DNA of 40,874 nt. Source: Streptomyces hydrogenans. Its GTDB lineage: Bacteria > Actinomycetota > Actinomycetes > Streptomycetales > Streptomycetaceae. The notes beneath the pieces were generated by a model that saw only the letters and a program-made list of their open reading frames with translations, was not told where the DNA came from and made no database searches. A program made the position numbers and the translations under genes. Shown in pieces: positions 7,581 to 14,900 of this stretch; the first letter of the stretch is position 1, and the number at the start of each line of letters is the position of its first letter. The stretch covers positions 1-40,874 of the forward strand of contig NZ_BNBS01000075.1 of assembly GCF_014656075.1 (NCBI RefSeq), given 5' to 3'.

Positions 7581-9089
7581 ATGTTCACCGACCGTGGCAC
7601 GAAGGCCACCTCCCGCTCGGCGATATCCCGCAGAGCCGCGCTGAGGTCCGGCGGCCTCGCCCTCGCCGGCACGGCGCTCGCCACCGGCCTGCCCTCGCTC
7701 GCCGAGGCCGCCGAGAGCGCCGACCTCACCGCCCGGACCAGCTACGACAGCATCGTCGTCGGCGCCGGTCTGGCCGGTCTGGTCGCCGCCCGCGAACTGC
7801 GGGCCAAGGGCCGCCGCGTCCTCCTCCTGGAGGCCCGCAACCGGATCGGCGGCCGCACCTGGACCGACCGCTTCAACGACTACGAGATCGAGCGCGGCGG
7901 CGCCTGGGTCGACCCGCTCCAGCCGCACGTCTGGCGCGAGATATCCCGCTACCGGCTGAACGTCGTCGCCGACGCCGGGCCCGAGCGGGTCCTCATGCCG
8001 ACCACCACGGGCTTCGCCGAGTCCGACCCGATCACCGCCTACACCCGGCAGGGCGAGCTGTTCACGCCCTTCTTCGACGGCGCGCGGGAGTACTTCCCCC
8101 GGCCCTACGCGCCGTTCACCCGCGAGGACCTGATCACCCCGCTCGACGGCTTCTCCCTGCGCGATCGGCTGAACCAGCTGGCCTACGCGCCCGAGGACGA
8201 GATCCGGATGACCAGCACCACCGGCCTGTACGGGGCGCCGACCGCACGCGGCTCCCTGCTCCAGCTGGCCCAGTGGTGGGCGCTGGCGGGCTGGAACTAC
8301 ACCGGCTTCTCCGGGATCAACACCTACCGCATGGAGCGCGGCACCGCCGCGCTGGCCGGCGCGATCCTCGCGGACGGCCGCCCCGACCTCAAGCTCAACT
8401 CCCCGGTCGCCTCCGTCACCGAGGCCAACGGGCGGGTCACCGTCGTCACCCGGGCCGGCCTCTCGTACTGCGCGCCCGAGGTCGTCATGGCCGTCCCCGT
8501 CAACGTCTGGAAGCGGATCACCTTCAGCCCCGGCCTCCCGCAGGCCCACCGGACGGCCACCCAGCAGGGCTACGGCGTCCCCCGGCAGAAGAAGGTCTGG
8601 CTCGACCTGGCGACGCCCACCGACCGCTTCCTCGCCGAGGCGCCCGAGGACCACCCCTTCGTCATCATGGGCCGGATGAACGACAACGCCCCCGTTGTCG
8701 CCTTCACCGTCGACCCCACCCTGAACCTCGCCAGCCACGCCGCCGTGGAGGCCGCGGTCCGCCGCATCGTCCCCTCGGCGACGCTGCGCTCGTACACCGT
8801 CTGCGACTGGCAGGCCGACGAGTTCTCCCTCGGCGGCCCCACCTACCGCAGCCCCGGCCAGCTGACCGCGCTGCACCGGGCGATCGCCCAGCCGCTCGGC
8901 AGGATCAAGTTCTGCGGCGACGACCTGGCCCTCGGCTGGACCGGCTACATGGACGGCGCCATCGAGTCCGGCCTCCGGGTCGCCGGCTCGCCGACCCTGG
9001 CCCCGCTGCCGGCCGCCGCCCCCGCCACCCACGGCATCGCGGTGCCGCGCGTCGACCGCAGGGTCTACCGCTCGATGATCGGCCTCTGA
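7581..9089 (+). CDS. Tat-exported flavin monoamine oxidase-family protein
   Basis: 502 residues from ATG 7581, with GGGGGA just upstream. The N-terminus has a twin-arginine signal (SRRAALRSGG, Arg17-Arg18, then a hydrophobic stretch to LPSLAEAA), so the folded, FAD-loaded enzyme should be exported. The FAD dinucleotide motif is VVGAGLAGLVAARELRAKG (first Gly61), followed by LLLEARNRIGGRT. The C-terminal FAD motif reads FCGDDLALGWTGYMDGAIESG, with Asp where many relatives have Glu. The middle region (GFSGINTYRMERGTAALAG) matches the flavin monoamine oxidase / L-amino acid oxidase family, which oxidises C-N bonds to imines and makes H2O2. Its place between an imine reductase and a P450 suggests oxidation of a cyclic amine in the alkaloid, perhaps outside the cytoplasm. 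The substrate is inferred. Confidence 0.87.
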   Translation: MFTDRGTKATSRSAISRRAALRSGGLALAGTALATGLPSLAEAAESADLTARTSYDSIVVGAGLAGLVAARELRAKGRRVLLLEARNRIGGRTWTDRFNDYEIERGGAWVDPLQPHVWREISRYRLNVVADAGPERVLMPTTTGFAESDPITAYTRQGELFTPFFDGAREYFPRPYAPFTREDLITPLDGFSLRDRLNQLAYAPEDEIRMTSTTGLYGAPTARGSLLQLAQWWALAGWNYTGFSGINTYRMERGTAALAGAILADGRPDLKLNSPVASVTEANGRVTVVTRAGLSYCAPEVVMAVPVNVWKRITFSPGLPQAHRTATQQGYGVPRQKKVWLDLATPTDRFLAEAPEDHPFVIMGRMNDNAPVVAFTVDPTLNLASHAAVEAAVRRIVPSATLRSYTVCDWQADEFSLGGPTYRSPGQLTALHRAIAQPLGRIKFCGDDLALGWTGYMDGAIESGLRVAGSPTLAPLPAAAPATHGIAVPRVDRRVYRSMIGL

Positions 9090-9124
9090 CCACCCGCTCC
9101 CACCACCTCACCCCAGGGGTTTTC

Positions 9125-10312
9125 ATGACGACGTCCCAGCGATCCGTCACCGAACCGGTGGACGCGGTCTTCGCCTGGTTCCGCGAGATGCACGAGAAGC
9201 ACCCGGTCCATCACGACGACACGTACGGATGGCAGCTCTTCCGGCACGCCGACATCACGCGCGTGCTCACCGATCCCACCACCTTCTCCTCGGACACGGT
9301 CCGGCTGTACAACGACCCCCAGCCCGACTTCGACCTCTTCCTCATGGGCAACCTGGTCACCAGCGACGCCCCCCACCACAAGAAGCTGCGCCGCGCCATC
9401 AGCGGCGCCTTCACCCCGCGCGCCGTGGCCGGACTGGCCGGACGCATCGAGCGGACCATGGCCGAACTGCTCGACGCCGTGTCCGGCAAGGACGGCTTCG
9501 ACCTCATCGGGGAGGTGGCCTACCCGCTGCCGATCCTGGTCGTCGCCGAGATGCTCGGACTGCCGGCCGAGGACGTCCCGATGTACCGCGGCTGGGGCGA
9601 CGCCCTGGGCGCGCTGGACGCCGCGACGGTGCCGCCCGAGGTGATGGCCGAGGAGATCGTCCCCGCCCTGCGGGAGATGAACGCCTACATCCTGGAGCAC
9701 GTGCGCAGGCGCCGGGAGAACCCGGGCGACGACGTGATCACCATGCTCACCCGGGCCACCATCGACGACGCGCCCCTGCGGGACGGCGATCTGATCGGTC
9801 TGATCGGACTCACCCTCTTCGCCGGCCACGCCGCCTCGATGGCGCTGCTCGGCAACGCGGTCCTCACCTTCGACCGCCACCCCGAGGCGTTCGCCGCCCT
9901 GCGCGCCGACCGCACGCTGCTGCCCAACGCCGTCGAGGAGCTGACCCGGCTCTACCCGCCCTTCGCCCGCCTGGTGCGCGTCACCACCGCGGAGACCGAG
10001 CTGTGCGGCCGGAAGATCGGCAAGGGCGAGCTGGTGACGCTCTGGTCGGGGGCGGCCAACCGGGACCCCCGGCGCTTCCCGGACCCGGACCGCTTCGACC
10101 TCCACCGGGACACCAGCGGGCACATCGCCTTCGGTCTCGGCGCGCACTTCTGCCTGGGGGCGCCGCTGGCCCGGCTCCAGGCCCGGATCGCGCTCGACGC
10201 GCTGTTCGACCGCTTCGAGAGCATCACCGTGGACCACGCCGCCGGCGTCGAGTTCGAGGACCCGATGCAGATCATCTGTCCCCGGCGGCTGCCCGTACGA
10301 GTCTCCGGCTGA
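9125..10312 (+). CDS. Cytochrome P450 with atypical I helix
   Basis: 395 residues, the usual size for soluble bacterial P450s, from ATG 9125 with AGGGG upstream, 35 bases after the flavin oxidase stop. The heme loop FGLGAHFCLGAPLARLQ gives the ligand Cys343. The K-helix ExxR is Glu272 to Arg275 in EELTR. The C-helix region has SDAPHHKKLRRAISGAFTPR. The I helix reads LFAGHAASMALL: where most family members have AGHETT, both the acid and the threonine are replaced (Ala236, Ala237, with Ser238 next). Enzymes lacking this pair can rely on substrate hydroxyls for proton delivery or perform non-standard oxidations. It is a soluble enzyme needing ferredoxin, and none is encoded beside it. A hydroxylation, epoxidation or desaturation of the alkaloid is the likely role. 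Confidence 0.93.
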   Translation: MTTSQRSVTEPVDAVFAWFREMHEKHPVHHDDTYGWQLFRHADITRVLTDPTTFSSDTVRLYNDPQPDFDLFLMGNLVTSDAPHHKKLRRAISGAFTPRAVAGLAGRIERTMAELLDAVSGKDGFDLIGEVAYPLPILVVAEMLGLPAEDVPMYRGWGDALGALDAATVPPEVMAEEIVPALREMNAYILEHVRRRRENPGDDVITMLTRATIDDAPLRDGDLIGLIGLTLFAGHAASMALLGNAVLTFDRHPEAFAALRADRTLLPNAVEELTRLYPPFARLVRVTTAETELCGRKIGKGELVTLWSGAANRDPRRFPDPDRFDLHRDTSGHIAFGLGAHFCLGAPLARLQARIALDALFDRFESITVDHAAGVEFEDPMQIICPRRLPVRVSG

Positions 10313-10339
10313 GCCGGCCGACCGCATCCGAGGAACCCC

Positions 10340-11329
10340 ATGTCCCTGTCATCCAAGCCCTCCGCGTCCGTGACCCCCTCCGCGCCCCCCGCGGAGGGGG
10401 AGGCGCCGGCCGGGTGGCGGTCGTGGCACCGTCCGCTCCTGCTGGCGGCGGCGGTGATGGTGCCCGCGGCGGTCGTCTCCGCCGTGGGCCTCCTGGTCGA
10501 CGACCGCGTCCTGCTCGACGCCCCGATCTGGCTCAAGCCGTTCAAGTTCTCGCTGTCCTTCGCCGCCTTCTGCCTCACCCTGGCGTGGATGGTGTCGTTC
10601 GTCCCCCGCCGCCGGCGGCTCGTGTGGTGGGCGGGGACGGTCGTCGGGGCGGGCAGCGTCATCGAGATCGTGATCATCTCGGGCCAGGCGGCGCGCGGCA
10701 GGCGCAGTCACTTCAACTACGCCACCCCGCTCGACGAGACGCTCTACAACGTGATGGGGGGCACGGTCATCCTCCTGTGGCTGGCCACCCTCACCCTCGC
10801 CGTGCTGCTGGTCCGGGCCCGGCTCGCCGACCGGGCCTCGGCCTGGGCGATGCGCTGCGGCATCGTCCTGGCCCTGGCCGGGACCGCCGTCGGCTTCCTG
10901 ATGGACCGGCCGGCGCCGGGACAGAAGATGGGCGTCACCGACGTGGTGGGCGCGCACAGCATCGGCGTGCCGGACGGCGGCCCCGGCATGGCCCTGACCG
11001 GCTGGTCGACGGCCGGCGGGGACCTGCGGGTGCCGCACTTCTTCGGCATGCACGCGCTCCAGCTCCTGCCGCTGCTGGTGCTGCTGCTCGGGCTGCTGGC
11101 CCCGCGCTTCGCGCGGCTCGCCGACGACCGGCTGCGGCTGCGGCTGGTGCTGGTCGCGGCGGGGGCGTACGCGGCGGTGTTCGCGCTGATCCTCTGGCAG
11201 GCGCTGCGCGGCCAGGCGCTGCTCGACCCGGACGGGACGACGCTGGCGGCGGCCGGCCTGGTGCTCGCCGCCACCGCGACCGGCGCCCTCGCCGCACTGC
11301 GGTCCGGCCCCCGGGAGCCCGCCTCCTGA
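10340..11329 (+). CDS. Polytopic integral membrane protein, unknown function
   Basis: 329 residues from ATG 10340, with GAGGAA just upstream, 27 bases after the P450 stop and so probably co-transcribed. After a Ser/Pro-rich N-terminal tail I count about eight hydrophobic segments (roughly residues 32-53, 68-88, 93-115, 135-158, 168-187, 233-251, 262-285 and 295-320). Conserved-looking polar motifs sit between them: WLKPFKFSLS, RSHFNYATPLDE and VPHFFGMHALQLLPL. The histidines in the last two could bind a metal or heme, but that is a guess. It has no ABC, MFS or MATE signature. Its position at the end of the tailoring run allows a role in export, resistance or membrane redox, none of which the sequence proves. 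Confidence 0.75.
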   Translation: MSLSSKPSASVTPSAPPAEGEAPAGWRSWHRPLLLAAAVMVPAAVVSAVGLLVDDRVLLDAPIWLKPFKFSLSFAAFCLTLAWMVSFVPRRRRLVWWAGTVVGAGSVIEIVIISGQAARGRRSHFNYATPLDETLYNVMGGTVILLWLATLTLAVLLVRARLADRASAWAMRCGIVLALAGTAVGFLMDRPAPGQKMGVTDVVGAHSIGVPDGGPGMALTGWSTAGGDLRVPHFFGMHALQLLPLLVLLLGLLAPRFARLADDRLRLRLVLVAAGAYAAVFALILWQALRGQALLDPDGTTLAAAGLVLAATATGALAALRSGPREPAS

Positions 11330-11350
11330 CCCGCCGGTACCGTCCCGGAA

Positions 11351-11383
11351 CGGCCCCGGAGCTCTCATCGAGCTCCGGGGCCG
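11351..11383. terminator. Perfect 13-bp hairpin between convergent genes
   Basis: CGGCCCCGGAGCT (11351-11363) and AGCTCCGGGGCCG (11371-11383) pair perfectly around a 7-base loop. The hairpin lies 21 bases after the membrane-protein stop and 21 bases from the stop of the convergent SnoaL-like gene. Length, perfection and position make a bidirectional terminator very likely. Confidence 0.85.
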
Positions 11384-11404
11384 CGGCCGTCGTCGTGGGA
11401 AGTC

Positions 11405-11764
11405 TCAGAAGCCGTCGAAGAAGCCGTACAGCCGGCCGATCCGGCCGTCCGGCGCCACCCAGGCGACGTCGGAGCCGCTGGCCACCGGCGGACGGCCGGG
11501 CGGGCCGACCCGCCAGGTGAAGTGCACCGCGTCGTGGTGCGCCAGGACGGTGCCGAAGGTGAAGCTCATGCCCCGGAAGTTCCCCTGCGCCGACGCCAGA
11601 TAGGCGTCGACGGCCGCGTGGCCGGCGGCGTCCGCCACCGGGTCGGTGTAGGTGCCCTCCGGGGTGAAGACCTCGGCGACCAGGGCCCGCCGGAGCCCCT
11701 GGTCCGTCTCGTTCCACATCGCGATGTACTTCTCGACCAGTCCGGTCGCGGCCTTCTTGTCCAT
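11405..11764 (-). CDS. Second SnoaL-like / NTF2-fold protein
   Basis: 119 residues from ATG 11764; no strong ribosome binding site is seen. The sequence follows the SnoaL-like pattern: KYIAMWNETDQGLRRALVAEVFTPEGTYTDPVADAAGHAAVDAYLASA, then strands with HFTWRVG and a C-terminal GRIGRLYGFFDGF. The WNE, FTPEGTYTDP and YGFFDGF motifs are common in actinobacterial 'nuclear transport factor 2 family' proteins, many of uncharacterised function. It shares only the fold with the 6055-6480 protein, so the two are not a recent duplication. It is transcribed convergently with the membrane protein and upstream of the terminator region of the minus-strand PKS operon. Whether it belongs to the pathway or is a chance neighbour is unclear. 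Confidence 0.75.
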   Translation of the reverse strand: MDKKAATGLVEKYIAMWNETDQGLRRALVAEVFTPEGTYTDPVADAAGHAAVDAYLASAQGNFRGMSFTFGTVLAHHDAVHFTWRVGPPGRPPVASGSDVAWVAPDGRIGRLYGFFDGF

Positions 11765-11855
11765 ATCCGCAGGCTACAACAGGGACAAGGGCCGGGAATC
11801 GGCCCTCGTGCGTCTTCGTGGTCCTTCGTCAGGTGTGCCCGGAATTCCCGGGAAA

Positions 11856-11901
11856 GAATTCGGCCGCCTCCCGGACGATTGTCCGGAAGGCGGCCGAATT
11901 C
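11856..11901. terminator. Long hairpin terminator at the end of the minus-strand PKS operon
   Basis: A 21-base arm pairs with its complement around a 4-base GATT loop: outer 14 bp (GAATTCGGCCGCCT with AGGCGGCCGAATTC), one C/A mismatch (11870/11887), then inner 6 bp (CCGGAC/GTCCGG). It lies 6 bases beyond the stop of the TR-containing PKS gene. Such a long stem immediately after an operon is a strong factor-independent-type terminator for Streptomyces, even without a T-run. Confidence 0.9.
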
Positions 11902-11907
11902 AACGGG

Positions 11908-14900
11908 TCATTCCGACGCGCGGTCCCCGGCGGAGCCCGCGGGCGGGAAATATCCCGCCCGGACGAAGAAGTCCACGTAGGTGGCGAACAGCGCGCGGTC
12001 GACCGGCGGGCAGACCAGACCGGTGTCGGCCAGGGCCCGCTCGGTCTCCGAGACGTCGATCGGCGGGTACGTGGTCGTGCCGGACCCGGCGTTCATGCCC
12101 TCGAACGAGTCGAGCAGCGGGACCACCGCGTTCCTCCGGTCCGACCGGACCCGCGCCGACCACGTCTCCCAGTCCAGGGCGGGCAGCTCGTAGCCGAAGG
12201 ACCGGAGGTGGCCGACGAAGTCGGTGAACGTCTGGTCCTGCCGGTTGTAGAGGTGGAAGGTGCGGTTCGCCGCGTCGGCCCGGCGGGACAGCGTCACGAT
12301 CGCCCCGCTGACGTAGTCCACCGGGACCATGTGGAGGACGCCGGCCAGGCTCTCCGGCACCGCGCCGGTCTCCAGCAGCCCCTTGAGGCTCAGCCAGACG
12401 AAGTCCTTGGTCTGGCAGGCGCCCGTCACCCGGTCGCCGCAGACCACGTCCACGCGGTAGACCGACACCGGCACCCCCCGCTCCCGGGCGAGCCCGATGA
12501 CCTGCTCGGCCACCCACTTGCTCTGCAGGTAGCCGTTGTGCAGCAGGTGGCCGGGGCCGGTCGGGTCCGTGACGCCCGCCGGGGCGGTGTCGCCGGGACC
12601 CGGCGCGGGGAAGACGCCGGTCGTCGAGACGTAGTGCACCGGCACGGTCCGGTGCGCCGCGGCCAGCCGCAGCACCTCCCGGGTCCCGCCGACGTTCCCC
12701 GCCGCGAGCGCGGTGTACGGCCGGACCCAGCTGACCGTCGCCCCCGCGTGGTAGACCGCGTCGACCCGCCGGGCGAGCCCGTCGAACTCCTCCTCGGACA
12801 GGCCGAGACGGGGCGCGGCGAGGTCGCCGACGACGACGCGGACCCGCTCCGGGTCGATCTCGTCCGCCACCCGGTACCACGCCAGGCCCTCCCACAGCCG
12901 GGCGGCCGCCCCCTCCGCGTCGGCGCCCCGCACCAGGCAGTGGACCACCGCGCGGGTCGAGCGCATGAGGTCGCGCAGCAGGAAGGCGCCCAGGAAGCCG
13001 GTGGCGCCGGTGAGCAGCACCTCGCCGGGATCGGTGGCGACCGGGATGGTCCGGTCGGTCGCGCGGACGTCCTCGTCGAGGTGGACCTCGGCGGCGAAGT
13101 CGACCCCGGCGGGCCCCCCGGAGCCGTCGGCGGTGGCCGCCAGGAGCGTGCCCAGGTGGTCCGCGAGCTCCTGCGGCGTCGGGTGCTCGAAGACCAGCGA
13201 GGGCGGCAGCCGGAGCCCGGTGGCCTCCGCGAGCCGGTTGCGCAGCTCGACCGAGGTGAGCGAGTCGAAGCCGATCGCGGAGAACCGCTGCCGCGGGTCG
13301 ACCGCGCCCGGCGCGGAGTGCCCGAGGACCATCGCGACCTCGTGGCGGAGGAACTCCGCCACCGCCTCGCTCCGGCCCTCCGGCGTCAGCCCCGCCAGCC
13401 GCTCCGGCAGCAGCTCCTCGTCGGCCGCGGCGGCCCCGTCGGCGGTGGGGACCAGCCGGCGCAGCAGCAGCGGCGCCCGGGTGGCGTGGGAGCGCAGCGC
13501 GCCCAGGTCGAGCGGGGTGACCACCAGCGCGGGCCGGCCGGCCAGCAGGGCCCGGTCCATCAGGGCCGGGCCGGCCCCGTCCGCGATGGTACCGAGCCCG
13601 GACCGGGCGATGCGGTCGAGTTCGGTCCGGGTGAGGTGACCGCTCATGCCGTCCTCGTGCGCCCACAGCCCCCACGCCAGCGAGGCCGCCGGCAGGCCGA
13701 GTCCGGCCCGGTGGCCGGCGAGGGCGTCGAGGAAGGTGTTGGCCGCCGCGTAGTTGGCCTGGCCGGTGCCGCCGACGACGCCCGCCACGGAGGAGAACAG
13801 GACGAAGGCGTCGAGCTCCTGGCCGAGGGTCAGCTCGTGCAGGTGCCAGGCGGCGTGTGCCTTGGGCCGCAGCACGGTGGCGAGCCGGTCCGGGGTGAGG
13901 TCCTGGACCAGGCCGTCGTCGAGGACACCGGCGGCGTGCACCACCGCGGTGAGCGGGTGCTCCGCCGGTATGCCGGCCAGGAGCGCGGCGACCTCCGCCC
14001 GGTCGGCGAGGTCGCGGGCCTCGATCCGCACCTCGGCGCCGAGCCCGGTGAGCTCCTCGGCCAGCGCGGCGGCGCCGGGCGCCGCGAGCCCGCGGCGGCT
14101 GACGAGGAGCAGTCGGGTCACCCCGTGGGCGCGGACCAGGTGGCGGGCGAAGAGGGCGCCGAGCGCCCCGGTCCCGCCGGTGATCAGCACGGTGCCGTCG
14201 GGGCGCCACCGGTTGCCGCGCGGCGGCGTGCCGACGCGCGGGAGGGTGGTCAGACCGGGGACGAGCACCCGTCCGGAGCGGACGGCGAGCTGGCTCTGAC
14301 CGGTCGTCAGGGCGGTGGGCACGGCCGCCGCCGAGCGCGGGTCGTCGTCCACGTCGACCAGCACGATCCGGTCGGGCGCCTCCGACTGGGCCGACCGGAG
14401 CAGCCCCCAGGAGGGCGCCGCCACCAGGTCCGTGACGTCCGAGCCGTCCGGCAGGGCCGAGACCGCCCCGCGGGTCAGGACGACCAGCGGGATGCCGGTG
14501 GTCCGCTCGTCCGCCAGCCACGCCTGGGCCAGTGCCAGCACCCGCCGCGCGGTCTCCTCGGCCCGCCCCGGTACGTCACCGGTCGGGGCGTCCGTCGGGG
14601 AGAGCACGGGCACGAGCAGCGCGTCGTACGGCTCCGGCCCGTCCAGCGCGGCCAGTGCCTCGGCCACCCCGGCGAAGACGCCGCCGGCGGGCTCCGGCAG
14701 GCCGGCCGGAGCGGTGCCGTCCAGCGCCGCCAGGACCGGCGGGAGGGCGGTGCCGGGCGCGTCGAGCGCCGTCCAGCCGACCCCGAACACCGCCTCCTCG
14801 ACCGGCTCCCCGGCCGTCTCCCCGAGCGCCGGCGCGGCCGGTGCCGTGTGCGTCACCCAGTACCGCTCGCGCTGGAAGGGGTACGTCGGCAGGTCCACCG

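Noticed and set aside
6055..11764. The two SnoaL-like genes as a tandem duplication
   Set aside because: They share only the fold-level pattern. Lengths, conserved words and strands differ, so they are separate family members.
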